Below are positions 31,721-40,842 of a stretch of 43,846 bases of DNA, one piece after another. Made by a program: the position numbers and the translations under genes. Location: assembly GCA_000981645.1 (NCBI GenBank), contig LAQC01000002.1:65117-108962 (forward strand), given 5' to 3'. How positions within the stretch are numbered: the stretch's first letter is position 1; the number at the start of each line of letters is the position of its first letter. Source of the DNA: Cryomorphaceae bacterium ASP10-05a. Lineage in GTDB: Bacteria > Bacteroidota > Bacteroidia > Flavobacteriales_D > Sanyastnellaceae. Under the pieces are notes generated by a model that saw only the letters and a list, made by a program, of their open reading frames with translations, made no database searches and was not told the DNA's origin.

Positions 31721-33034
31721 ATGCTCAATCAAGCGTTACAGTTACTCTTAAGCCTCTCTATATTAGTTGTTTTACATGAGGCAGGTCATTTTCTACCTGC
31801 TAGATGGTTCAAGACTAGAGTAGAAAAATTCTACTTGTTTTTCGATGCTGGGTTTGCTCTTTTTAAATTTAAAAGAGGAGATACTGAATATGGGATAGGC
31901 TGGTTACCACTTGGTGGATATGTGAAAATATCTGGGATGATAGATGAGAGTATGGATAAAGGACAGTTGAACTCAGAGCCTCAGCCTTGGGAATTTAGAT
32001 CTAAACCAGCTTGGCAGAGATTAATTATAATGCTAGGTGGAGTAACCGTAAATCTCATATTAGGGTTCTTAATTTACATGATGGTTATGGGCGTATGGGG
32101 ACAGACTACAATGCCAGTAAAGAATGCTGTAAATGGGTTTGCGGTAGACAGTATGCTTTATGAGTATGGACTGCGGGATGGTGATAATATTTTAACGTTG
32201 GACGGAGTCACTCCTAGCTCTGCCGAAAAAATCAATAAATCTCTATTTCTAAACGGTGTTAAAGAAGTAGGTTATGAAAGAAATGGTGTAGCAGGAATAG
32301 CTATAATGCCTGATGACCTTGGACAACAAATGCTTAATACGGGTAGCATAGCCCTAGTATCTCCGAGAATACCTGTGTTTATCGATACTATGGCCGCAGA
32401 TAGTCCCCTTAAAGAATTTGATGTTCTGCGAGATGACCAAATCACAGCTATAAACGGCATCCCTACACCCTACTTCGATGTGTTGGCTGATGTACTTCAA
32501 ACAGTAAAAGGAGAAGACGTAAAGCTTACCATTATTAGAAACGGCAATTCGAAAGATGTTTCTGCTCGTGTGGATACTTTTGGAAAATTGGGTTTCAGGC
32601 CTCGCTCATCAATGGAGATATTGGGAAGTGAGCATATTGATTATTCATTCATAGAAAGTTTTGGTGCAGGATACAACTTAGGGAAAGAGAAATTAACGGA
32701 TTACGTAGTTTCTATTCGGTTCATTTTTTCTTCTGCTGGAGTTAAGCAGATGGGAGGATTTGGAGCTATAGGCGGAATGTTTAATCCTAGATGGGATTGG
32801 GAACGTTTTTGGATAGCTACAGCTTTCTTATCACTCATATTAGCCTTTATGAATATCCTCCCTATTCCTGCGCTAGACGGAGGACATGTTATGTTTCTAC
32901 TTTATGAAATTATTACAGGAAAAGCGCCTCCACAAAAATTTATGGAGATAGCCCAAATGCTCGGAATGCTTCTGTTATTAACGCTGGTGCTATACGCTAA
33001 TGGAAATGATGTTTGGAAGTGGATAAGTGGTTAA
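31721..33034 (+). CDS. rseP: Site-2 (M50) membrane zinc protease RseP
   Basis: 437 residues. The zinc site is HEAGH (19-23) near the N terminus plus LDGGH (third ligand D386), separated by membrane helices and two PDZ domains (about 130-300). The protease cuts transmembrane anti-sigma factors or signal peptides within the membrane. The family motif usually reads HELGH, and this one has Ala in place of Leu, a tolerated change. The next gene downstream, 87 bases on, encodes a secreted protein on the same strand and may share its transcript. Confidence 0.93.
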   Translation: MLNQALQLLLSLSILVVLHEAGHFLPARWFKTRVEKFYLFFDAGFALFKFKRGDTEYGIGWLPLGGYVKISGMIDESMDKGQLNSEPQPWEFRSKPAWQRLIIMLGGVTVNLILGFLIYMMVMGVWGQTTMPVKNAVNGFAVDSMLYEYGLRDGDNILTLDGVTPSSAEKINKSLFLNGVKEVGYERNGVAGIAIMPDDLGQQMLNTGSIALVSPRIPVFIDTMAADSPLKEFDVLRDDQITAINGIPTPYFDVLADVLQTVKGEDVKLTIIRNGNSKDVSARVDTFGKLGFRPRSSMEILGSEHIDYSFIESFGAGYNLGKEKLTDYVVSIRFIFSSAGVKQMGGFGAIGGMFNPRWDWERFWIATAFLSLILAFMNILPIPALDGGHVMFLLYEIITGKAPPQKFMEIAQMLGMLLLLTLVLYANGNDVWKWISG

Positions 33035-33121
33035 TCACCCATTTTAAAATTAACATTGTTTTCTTAATTCTATCTGCTTCTGGCTCTAATTAGTGGTGTC
33101 ATTTACAGCTAGCTTAGCTTC

Positions 33122-33937
33122 ATGTATAAATGGATTAGTATTCTGGTGTTGTGTCTCAGCGTTGCAACGCTTAAAACCTTAGCACAGGACGAAACTACTG
33201 GAGATAGAAATGGGCTTTCTTATTCTTCAGAGGCCCAAAAAGAAGTGCTTCTAGTTCCTATGATGGATAAGATGTTCTTGTCTAACGTCATCCATGAGAT
33301 AGGAAGATATAACGACATGGATTTCCGTGAAGTTAGGTCGTTTTTCAAAGACTATATAGGTGATATGGTGGGCTTAAGCGGAGCGGAAAACTGGCGAATA
33401 ACTCACGCCAATTCTCTAGATTCTATTACACAAAAAATTCAAGTAGCTCAAGGGTTTGATTATGACCTTATAACGGTCCACTCCAAAGTAGAAGAGACTA
33501 AAATTCAGCAGATATGGAGCAAACTTCAGGAAGCAACCGAGGAAAAATCTAGTGCCAGAGGAGCGTATTTAGAGAATGGTGAACTCAAAGAATTCTACGA
33601 TGGAAAGTCTAGGTTTATGAACACTAAAGTAGACACTGGATGGGTTTTTGGTCAGGTTTTAGCTGATTCAAACTTTGACTATCTTCTTTTTATTAATGAG
33701 TTAGATATTAACAAGCCTCGGCCTACAGATGGTAATTTCGGAGCAGGAGAACGTACACTTAAGCTTCATTTCACTCTTTATAATTCTGAAGGAAAAAGAC
33801 TTTATGGAAATGCGGCTTTTAGTACTTTCGCAGAAGAGGAATTGGACATTTACACTATAGCTAATGATGCGCTATTCTCGGCTATAAACAGAATGCTGGC
33901 AGAGTGCACTTCTGAGCTGACTGCTCTCTCTAAATAA
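33122..33937 (+). CDS. Secreted protein of unknown function
   Basis: 271 residues with a signal peptide (MYKWISILVLCLSVATL ... LAQ). I cannot assign a known domain. The segment EVLLVPMMDKMFLSNVIHEI followed by FREVRSFFKDYI (40-70) recalls uncharacterised Bacteroidota secreted proteins with an IPxxxxMYLSDxDxxI ... EIRxxF pattern, an association from memory only. The rest is mixed alpha/beta with a conserved-looking beta part (GWVFGQVLADSNFDYLLFI, KLHFTLYNSEGKRLYGN). It sits between rseP and an antiporter gene, 17 bases before the latter, so it is probably co-transcribed. The palindrome GCGTTGCAACGC falls within its signal-peptide codons. Confidence 0.75.
   Translation: MYKWISILVLCLSVATLKTLAQDETTGDRNGLSYSSEAQKEVLLVPMMDKMFLSNVIHEIGRYNDMDFREVRSFFKDYIGDMVGLSGAENWRITHANSLDSITQKIQVAQGFDYDLITVHSKVEETKIQQIWSKLQEATEEKSSARGAYLENGELKEFYDGKSRFMNTKVDTGWVFGQVLADSNFDYLLFINELDINKPRPTDGNFGAGERTLKLHFTLYNSEGKRLYGNAAFSTFAEEELDIYTIANDALFSAINRMLAECTSELTALSK
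33159..33170. repeat. 12-bp palindrome GCGTTGCAACGC, copy 3
   Basis: Inside the signal-peptide codons of the secreted protein at 33122. It is identical to copies 1 (4208) and 2 (24257). Confidence 0.85.
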
Positions 33938-33954
33938 ACTTAATTAAAATTTTT

Positions 33955-35220
33955 ATGCTCTCTATATTACCGTCCTATTTGTGTTTTGAGTTGAACGATC
34001 CATACGTGCTAGTGATGGGGTTTAGTTCTATAATAATTATCTCTTACCTGTTCAATATCCTAGCTAACAAGACCAATATTCCAAGCGTAATCATGCTTAT
34101 AGGGTTAGGGATAGGAATTCAGCAAGTAGCTAAATTTTTCGGTTATGCTATCCCCTATTTACAAACCGAGCTGGAAGTACTAGGCACTGTAGGGGTTATT
34201 CTCATAGTACTGGAAGCTGCACTGGATTTAGAACTCACCAAGAAAAAGTGGCCTACCATCTGGAAGTCATTTATGGTCGCTTTATTAGGCCTGTTGGGTT
34301 CTGCATATTTAATCGCTCTTTTCTTTAACGGAATATTAGGGCTAGATATGTTTAGATCGTTTTTGTATGCTGTGCCTTTGGCTATAATGAGCAGCGCTAT
34401 TATTATTCCTAGTGTTGGCGGACTAGTAACGGACCAAAAAGAGTTTATGGTTTATGAGAGTACCTTTTCTGACATACTAGGTATTATGCTTTTCTATTTT
34501 TTAATTGGTAATGCCTCTACAGAATCTGCTGGACAAATCGCCCTAGATGTTTCATTAAAAGTGGGCCTTACTATCTTGCTTAGTCTGTTAGCTAGTTTTG
34601 GTTTAATCATTTTAATCCAACGGATTAAATCTCAACTAAAGTTATTCCTGCTTATAGCGGTTCTTCTTCTTTTATATGCAATTGGAAAAAAATCAGGGTT
34701 ATCTTCTTTGGTTCTTATCCTGTTCTTCGGTTTGATGCTTAATAACACAAAACTCTTCTTTAGGGGAAGACTATCTAGGTTCGCTAATACTGATATTCTG
34801 AAGGATGTCCTTCATGATTTTCATACGATTACGTTGGAGTCTGCATTCGTATTAAGAACCTTTTTCTTTGTGATTTTTGGTTTGAAGATCGTTCTGGCTT
34901 CATTGGTGAGTTTAAATGTAGTAATGTATAGCTTAGTAGTAGCTATTATTCTTTATGTTGTGAGACTAGCCCTTCTCGCTGTATTTAAGAAGAAGGATGT
35001 TTTTCCACTTCTATACATAGCGCCTAGAGGATTAATTACCATTCTATTGTTCTTCTCTATTCCAGAGGAATATACATCTATAGCATTTGATAGTGGAATC
35101 CTCCTTTTCGTGATTCTTACCTCTAGTTTTATAATGACTATTTCCCTTATTCAGAATGGGTTTAAAATAAAATCTGCTGCCCCTGAGTATGGTGATGGGT
35201 TTTATAAAATCTATGATTAG
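33955..35220 (+). CDS. Monovalent cation:proton antiporter (CPA family)
   Basis: 421 residues with about a dozen membrane helices. LEVLGTVGVILIVLEAALDLEL followed by KKWPTIWKSF is the family segment near helix 4, and AIMSSAIIIPSV ... ESTFSDILGIMLFYF holds acidic residues expected for ion exchange. The product exchanges Na+ or K+ for protons across the cytoplasmic membrane. It is short for the family and lacks a long cytoplasmic regulatory tail. The last residues overlap an Hpt gene, whose ATG lies within its final codons (ATGATTAG), so the two proteins are translationally coupled. Confidence 0.85.
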   Translation: MLSILPSYLCFELNDPYVLVMGFSSIIIISYLFNILANKTNIPSVIMLIGLGIGIQQVAKFFGYAIPYLQTELEVLGTVGVILIVLEAALDLELTKKKWPTIWKSFMVALLGLLGSAYLIALFFNGILGLDMFRSFLYAVPLAIMSSAIIIPSVGGLVTDQKEFMVYESTFSDILGIMLFYFLIGNASTESAGQIALDVSLKVGLTILLSLLASFGLIILIQRIKSQLKLFLLIAVLLLLYAIGKKSGLSSLVLILFFGLMLNNTKLFFRGRLSRFANTDILKDVLHDFHTITLESAFVLRTFFFVIFGLKIVLASLVSLNVVMYSLVVAIILYVVRLALLAVFKKKDVFPLLYIAPRGLITILLFFSIPEEYTSIAFDSGILLFVILTSSFIMTISLIQNGFKIKSAAPEYGDGFYKIYD

Positions 35221-35566
35221 TATGATAGACCTTACCACGATAAAAAGGATTACAAATAACAACACTGCGACCATTCGGCAGTTCCTAGAAATCTTCGCTG
35301 ATAATGCTTCTAAGGATTTAAGAGAACTCACTTTAGCCATAGAGAGTGAAGATGTTCAACAAGTGAGCTATTTCGTTCATAAGCTAAAATCTTCTACTCA
35401 GTCTATCGGTTTTATAACTGGTCATAGAGAGTTGCAAAATATTGAAGATAAACTAGCCCTTAACCGTCCTCTAAAGCCATCAGTAGTAATAGAATTATTA
35501 AAGGTCATCAGTAAGTGTGAGCTCGCAGTTTTAGAAGCGAGAGGACTATTAAAAATTCTTAAATAA
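35213..35566 (+). CDS. Hpt-domain phosphotransfer protein
   Basis: About 117 residues from the ATG at 35213, which overlaps the antiporter stop; an ATG at 35222 is also possible, and a longer frame goes back to 35189. The whole protein is one four-helix Hpt domain with the phosphoacceptor His in FVHKLKSST (H56 from 35213), matching the family H-x-L-K-[GS]-[ST]. Such proteins shuttle phosphoryl groups between a hybrid sensor kinase and a response regulator. No kinase or regulator gene lies nearby. Coupling to an antiporter gene suggests the two are made together. Confidence 0.82.
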   Translation: MISMIDLTTIKRITNNNTATIRQFLEIFADNASKDLRELTLAIESEDVQQVSYFVHKLKSSTQSIGFITGHRELQNIEDKLALNRPLKPSVVIELLKVISKCELAVLEARGLLKILK

Positions 35567-35852
35567 TAGTGCGGTTATTGCACGATTAATGGAGTTTATA
35601 TTACCTTTTTTGCTGTCGATAAACGGTGGGTTTATAGAGCTTAATAGTTGAATCCCATTTAATAGCTCATAGAGCAATAGCATGAGTGAGTTTTCAAAAA
35701 AGCATACTTCTTCAGTATGAATAAGACAGCGAAAAAAGTTTTGATGAAACTAGAAGCTACTTGTTGAGCCCATGAATCCACTCGTAAAACTTCAAGCTTA
35801 TAAAGAACCGTACACAAATTTCGAAGAGAAATAGAATTTTCAGTAATGGAAC

Positions 35853-36944
35853 TTAAGCAGATTCGTATATTTTCCCTGGAAGAACCCTAACCAGTCCATT
35901 AAATTCTAGCTGAAGTAGTATTTGAGCGAGTTCACTTGAGTTAAGTCCAGTATTAGCTCCCATATCATCTATAGCCAGTCCAGAGTTGCTCCTTATGGCC
36001 TCTAGTATCGTTTTTTCATTCACATTTAAATCAGGAAACAACTCGGGTTGTTTCTGCTTAGTAGATGGGGTAGACCAGTTCATTTCTCTAGCTACATCTT
36101 TTCCATCAGTAATCATAATGGCCTTTTGATATTTAATTAAGTCATTGCAGCCTTCACTGAGTAGGTCACTCGCCTTACCTGGAACAGCAAAAACCTCTCT
36201 ATGATAACCAAAAGCTAGCTCAGCAGAAATAATAGACCCTCCTCTCTTTTTACTCTCCACTATTATTAGCGCATCACACATTCCCGCTATGACTCTATTT
36301 CTCGTAGGAAAATTTTCTCTAATGGGCACAGTTCCACTCATGAACTCAGACAGAACACCGCCATTACTCTGCATTCTAGCAGCTATAGTTCTGCTGGATG
36401 GAGGATAAATGCTGTCCACTCCATGCGCTAAAACTCCTACAGTTTGAAGGTTATTATCTACTGCCGCTTTATGTGCAGCACTATCTATCCCCATAGCTAG
36501 TCCACTTATTATTAAAGGATTGTACTTAGCTAGGTCACTGATGATTCTCTCACACATATCTCTGCCATAGGCTGTACTATTCCTCGTTCCGACTACTGCA
36601 ATTACTTTTCTGTTATTAAAATTTAAATTTCCTTTAGCGTATAACAAAACAGGGGCATCTTCACAGAACTCAAGCCTCTTCGGATAATCAGAGTCTAAAT
36701 AAAAAAGTGGTGTCACATTATTCCTTTCCATAAAGCTTATTTCCTGAGCCGCTCTATCAAAAACATACGAATCTCTTAAAGACTCTACTATCGATTTACT
36801 AATCTTAGGAATAGACAATAACTGCTCATCAGAGGCGCTAAAAACTTGGCTCACTCCTCCTAATGCAGAAACCAAACTCCTCGTAGTTTTGGGTCCAATT
36901 CCCTTCACCAATGAAAGCGCTATTTTTTCTAATAATTCACTCAT
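35853..36944 (-). CDS. dprA: DNA processing protein DprA (Smf)
   Basis: 363 residues. The Rossmann-type DprA core is clear from VAVVGTRNSTAYGRDM through ISGLAMGIDSAAHKAA, FPTRNRVIAGMCDALIIVES and GGSIISAELAFGYHREVFAVPG. A short HhH-like N-terminal region (VKGIGPKTTRSLV) and a winged-helix C-terminal part frame it. DprA protects incoming single-stranded DNA and loads RecA during natural transformation. The first eight bases overlap the end of the membrane-protein gene upstream. Confidence 0.95.
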   Translation of the reverse strand: MSELLEKIALSLVKGIGPKTTRSLVSALGGVSQVFSASDEQLLSIPKISKSIVESLRDSYVFDRAAQEISFMERNNVTPLFYLDSDYPKRLEFCEDAPVLLYAKGNLNFNNRKVIAVVGTRNSTAYGRDMCERIISDLAKYNPLIISGLAMGIDSAAHKAAVDNNLQTVGVLAHGVDSIYPPSSRTIAARMQSNGGVLSEFMSGTVPIRENFPTRNRVIAGMCDALIIVESKKRGGSIISAELAFGYHREVFAVPGKASDLLSEGCNDLIKYQKAIMITDGKDVAREMNWSTPSTKQKQPELFPDLNVNEKTILEAIRSNSGLAIDDMGANTGLNSSELAQILLQLEFNGLVRVLPGKIYESA

Positions 36945-38310
36945 TAGAATATTCTTTTAAGGGCATAATCCAATTGTTGGCCCCGAAAGGAGAATAAGGT
37001 GCTTTAGTGAGGTCAATAGAAGGATCAATGATGTACTGTGCAGGCCTTCCATTAAAAGAAGTCTTTATGGTACAGTATATCTCTAAATCTTTGAAAGACT
37101 TGTTTTTCTGAGCCCTCAACTCCATATTTAATCTTTTCTCCAGCCAATTAGCAAACTGCCATGCCATTACAGGGGATTGAGACATCTGTAGTATCTGAAG
37201 GTTATTAATTCTCTGATTTATGAACGTGTAATCCACCTTAATTTCCTCTCCACTAGATTTATCTTTCACTAAAAAAGATATCTCTTTTTCTGATCTCTGC
37301 TGAACCTTCATATGCCATGAAAATTTTCTAGCTATGCCTGTCCATACCACATTATCCGTAATTAAATGATGTCTTAAAGGAAATAAAACTTGAAAAAGAA
37401 CATAAATTCCTACACCTACAATAACAGGTTTAGAAATTTGATGGTATTCCCCTGCAGTACGTTTTATAGACGTCCCTCTATTGTTTACAAAGAATGATTT
37501 GATTTTCAGTATCGCCTGGCCTTCAGGATCTAAAAAAAGCAACACCGTTCCCAGCATTACAAATGGAAAAATAGCTATATCATCAAACACGATAGCATTC
37601 GTCAAATTGAAAAGAATTACTCCTATGATAGCTAAAGTTCTCGTTCGTCTGAACAGCAATAAAAACCCAATAGAGAGGTCAAATGCTAATCCTCCGTAAT
37701 TAAATAAAGACACCATCAATTCACTCGATACAAATCCATTCGGACTGAATGACTTTAACGTTTCTCTCATCGGCTCTTTTAATACTAGCCAGTCATGGGT
37801 GAGTTTGGCTACTCCTCCAAAAAAATAAACAACCACGACTTGAAACCTAAGAATATTCAACTGCCACATGGGAATCACCTTCTCTTTGGCTTTATTCTTA
37901 GGCCTTATAGAAAAACTTCTATCAGCATCTAAAAAAACAAATAGCAAACTTAAAAGAGAAAATAAATAAAAGTGATTGTTGAATAACCCTCTGCAGCAAA
38001 GGAGAAAATAAGTAAAGCATATAAAAAACAATAAGGATGCCCACCTTGAATAATATCCAATCATGATCAATATGGCTGATAAGCCCATCAAAAAGTGAAC
38101 AAAACCCATCGCTGAGTCACCCATAGGCGAAATAAACTCTAAATAATCATAAGGAAAATTATAATAGGGCACCATTACTGAATCCTTAAAGAATCCTGAT
38201 TTCAAATAAAAAATCATCTCTATCAGCATAAACGCTCCGAAAACGAAACGGAATAACCCCAAGGAAAAGCTATCTACATTCTTAAATAGCGGCTTGTTCA
38301 GAAAAGACAT
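36937..38310 (-). CDS. HTTM / vitamin K-dependent gamma-carboxylase-like membrane protein
   Basis: 457 residues with several N-terminal membrane helices and a soluble C-terminal beta part. The segment YFFGGVAKLTHDWL holds a lysine (K169) equivalent in context to the catalytic base of the eukaryotic carboxylase, and NNHFYLFSLL matches its preceding helix. Bacterial members occur widely, although their substrates are unknown and they lack the vitamin K partners. Possible roles are a thylakoid-like horizontally transferred reductase or carboxylation of a secreted protein, but neither is supported here. The gene overlaps dprA by eight bases, and the two are probably co-transcribed. Confidence 0.85.
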   Translation of the reverse strand: MSFLNKPLFKNVDSFSLGLFRFVFGAFMLIEMIFYLKSGFFKDSVMVPYYNFPYDYLEFISPMGDSAMGFVHFLMGLSAILIMIGYYSRWASLLFFICFTYFLLCCRGLFNNHFYLFSLLSLLFVFLDADRSFSIRPKNKAKEKVIPMWQLNILRFQVVVVYFFGGVAKLTHDWLVLKEPMRETLKSFSPNGFVSSELMVSLFNYGGLAFDLSIGFLLLFRRTRTLAIIGVILFNLTNAIVFDDIAIFPFVMLGTVLLFLDPEGQAILKIKSFFVNNRGTSIKRTAGEYHQISKPVIVGVGIYVLFQVLFPLRHHLITDNVVWTGIARKFSWHMKVQQRSEKEISFLVKDKSSGEEIKVDYTFINQRINNLQILQMSQSPVMAWQFANWLEKRLNMELRAQKNKSFKDLEIYCTIKTSFNGRPAQYIIDPSIDLTKAPYSPFGANNWIMPLKEYSNE

Positions 38311-38441
38311 AAATACATTATTTAGTTAGTTTTAAATCAATGACTAAAATAAACGCTTCAACCGAATTAGAAGAATAAATCTAGAATTACTATTCTTGTA
38401 TACATAAACCAACGGCTTTCACAAGCATTAAAACAAGTAAA

Positions 38442-40841
38442 ATGAAAAAAATCATTTTCATCCTTCTTTTATTTTTGAGTACTTCTGCCCTTTTTAGTCA
38501 GACCCTTGAGGGTAAAATTATTTCCGATAATTCGGATGAACCTCTGATTGGTGCTTCTATTATAGTTGATAGCGTTTATATCACTACCACTAACATACAA
38601 GGTGAATTCTCGTTAAAACTACCTGCTGGTGAACATTCAGGAGAGTTTGCTTTTATAGGTTTCAAAACTGAAATATTGAACTTCTCGCTGGCCACAAACG
38701 AATCTAAAAATGTCACTATAGCACTTTCAGAAAGCATGAACTCTTTAGATGTCGCAGTAGTTTCTGCAGGAAAGTTTGAACAGAAACTGGAAGAAGTTAC
38801 TGTCTCTATGGAAATAATTCAGCCTAGCCTCATAGAAAACAAGAACACTACCAGTATAGAAGATGTTCTTCAACAAGCCCCCGGAGTAGTCATCGTAGAC
38901 AGCGAACCACAAATCAGAAGTGGTAGTGGATTTAGTTTTGGTGCTGGGAGTAGAGTGATGATTATGGTAGATGATTTACCATTAGTTTCTGGGGATGCAG
39001 GAAGACCCAGCTGGGGATTCTTCGCTGTGGAAAACATCGAACAAATAGAAATAATAAAAGGAGCCGCTTCAGTACTCTATGGAAGTGGAGCGTTAAATGG
39101 AGTAATAAATATTAGAACCGCTTACCCGCGTTCTACTCCTAAGACCAAACTAACCATTTTCCATGGGTTTTATTCTGACCCTCAAACCAAAGAGGCCAAA
39201 TACTGGGAAAGAACTCCACTAATTTCTGGAGCTAATTTTTTACATTCCAAACAATTTGGAAATCTAGATGTCGTTCTAGGGGTTAGTCTTTTGGTAGATG
39301 AAAGCTATAAAGGACCATACCTTGATACTACTCGCGCTTATACCCCTTTTGACCCGCAACGAGCTGACGCCAACTCCAGAGCTCGAGCCAACCTAAATCT
39401 CCGCTATAGAAGTAAAAAAGTTCCAGGGTTAAGTTATGGAGTAAATACCAATTGGCTTATAGGAAGCTCAGTTTCTACTCTTCTCTGGGGAAATACAGAA
39501 AATGGACTTTACGCCCCTTATGATGGAAGTGCCACTAAGACCAACCAGCTGGTGGGGAATCTAGACCCTTTCATTACCTACGTTACTCCCAATGGGCAAA
39601 CCCACAGTGTGAAAACGAGGTGGCATAACCTAGATAACGACAATGATACGAGAAGTGCAGAAAACCCTGAAGGCGGGGCTAATCAAGACAACTACTCAGA
39701 CTTCTACTATTCTGAGTACCAGTATCAGCGAAATCTTGACTCCTTAGGAATAAAGAATTTTAATCTAACCGCTGGTGTGATGAGCATGTTTACCTACAGT
39801 GAAGCTCAGCTATATGCAGGTGAGAACCTGGATGGTAAAAATGAAGCGAGTAACCTGGCTACTTACTTCCAGTTAGATAAAAAGGTGGGAAACCGATTAA
39901 ACCTATCTGCAGGGATTCGATATGAGCGTTTTAAAATCAACTCTCAAAACCAAAGCAAACCCGTGTTTAGATCAGGTCTTAGCTACAAGCTAGGCCAAGG
40001 GACTTTTGCTAGAGCCAGCTATGGACAAGGATTTAGATTCCCTACAATAGCCGAGAAATTCATTACTACTGCTGTAGGTGGAGTCGTTATCTTTCCAAAC
40101 CTAGACCTAAAACCAGAGACCAGTGAAAACATAGAAATCGGGTTAAAGCAAGGGTTTAAAATTGGTCGCTTTTTAGGCTACTTAGACGCGGCTGTTTTCA
40201 GGCAGAAGTACACTAACTTCATAGAATTCACCTTCGGTATATGGGGGACAGGAGCTAACGTGGTTGACCAAATAGGATTTAGGTCCTTAAATACTGGAAA
40301 TTCTCAGGTTACAGGAATAGAAATCTCTGGATTAGGGAAAGGAAAACTTGGGCCTGTGGAAATTCAGTTTTTGGGTGGGTACACTTATACAGAGCCTATT
40401 TCATTATCTCCAGAGTATGTTTATGGGGAATCTTCCGTAGCGGGAATTGACGTTAATACTTCATACAACACTACCAGCTCTAATAGTTCAGGGAACATCT
40501 TGAAATACAGATTTAAACATCTCGTTAGATTCGACACAGAAGCTTCTTACAAAAAATTATCTCTAGGCGTAAGCGCCAGATACAATAGCAAGACAGAGAA
40601 TGTAGACCTAGCCTTCGTTGACTTGGATAGACAGGGGTTATTGCCAACAGGAATAGATTACTGGCTAGAGGAACGTAATAATGGAGACGTGGTCTTTGAT
40701 GCCAGAATAGCGTATAAAATCACTCCTAAGATTAGAGGATCATTAATAGTAAATAATCTCTTAAATCGAGAATATGCACTTAGGCCTTTATCTATAGAAA
40801 GCCCTCGATTAACTACCCTCCAAATAGCTTTAGACTTATAA
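38442..40841 (+). CDS. TonB-dependent outer membrane receptor
   Basis: 799 residues. A signal peptide (MKKIIFILLLFLSTSALFSQ) is followed by a carboxypeptidase-regulatory-like domain (21-105, TLEGKIISDNSDEPLIGASI). A plug follows (about 115-225, IEDVLQQAPGVVIVDS ... IEIIKGAASVLYGSGALNGV), then a beta-barrel to the end. It imports a large substrate across the outer membrane, energised by TonB. No SusD partner follows, so it is more likely a siderophore, cobalamin or metal receptor than a glycan receptor. The ending TTLQIALDL lacks the usual C-terminal Phe. The kdsB start lies one base after its stop. An imperfect -7 box (TATTCTTG, 38391) precedes it. Confidence 0.93.
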   Translation: MKKIIFILLLFLSTSALFSQTLEGKIISDNSDEPLIGASIIVDSVYITTTNIQGEFSLKLPAGEHSGEFAFIGFKTEILNFSLATNESKNVTIALSESMNSLDVAVVSAGKFEQKLEEVTVSMEIIQPSLIENKNTTSIEDVLQQAPGVVIVDSEPQIRSGSGFSFGAGSRVMIMVDDLPLVSGDAGRPSWGFFAVENIEQIEIIKGAASVLYGSGALNGVINIRTAYPRSTPKTKLTIFHGFYSDPQTKEAKYWERTPLISGANFLHSKQFGNLDVVLGVSLLVDESYKGPYLDTTRAYTPFDPQRADANSRARANLNLRYRSKKVPGLSYGVNTNWLIGSSVSTLLWGNTENGLYAPYDGSATKTNQLVGNLDPFITYVTPNGQTHSVKTRWHNLDNDNDTRSAENPEGGANQDNYSDFYYSEYQYQRNLDSLGIKNFNLTAGVMSMFTYSEAQLYAGENLDGKNEASNLATYFQLDKKVGNRLNLSAGIRYERFKINSQNQSKPVFRSGLSYKLGQGTFARASYGQGFRFPTIAEKFITTAVGGVVIFPNLDLKPETSENIEIGLKQGFKIGRFLGYLDAAVFRQKYTNFIEFTFGIWGTGANVVDQIGFRSLNTGNSQVTGIEISGLGKGKLGPVEIQFLGGYTYTEPISLSPEYVYGESSVAGIDVNTSYNTTSSNSSGNILKYRFKHLVRFDTEASYKKLSLGVSARYNSKTENVDLAFVDLDRQGLLPTGIDYWLEERNNGDVVFDARIAYKITPKIRGSLIVNNLLNREYALRPLSIESPRLTTLQIALDL

Positions 40842-40842
40842 C

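Noticed and set aside
35567-35852. Small inverted repeats (CATACT/AGTATG at 35703-35719, GTGC/GCAC near 35572) as terminator or RNA
   Set aside because: Stems of four to six bases without a T run; they do not support a terminator or structured RNA.
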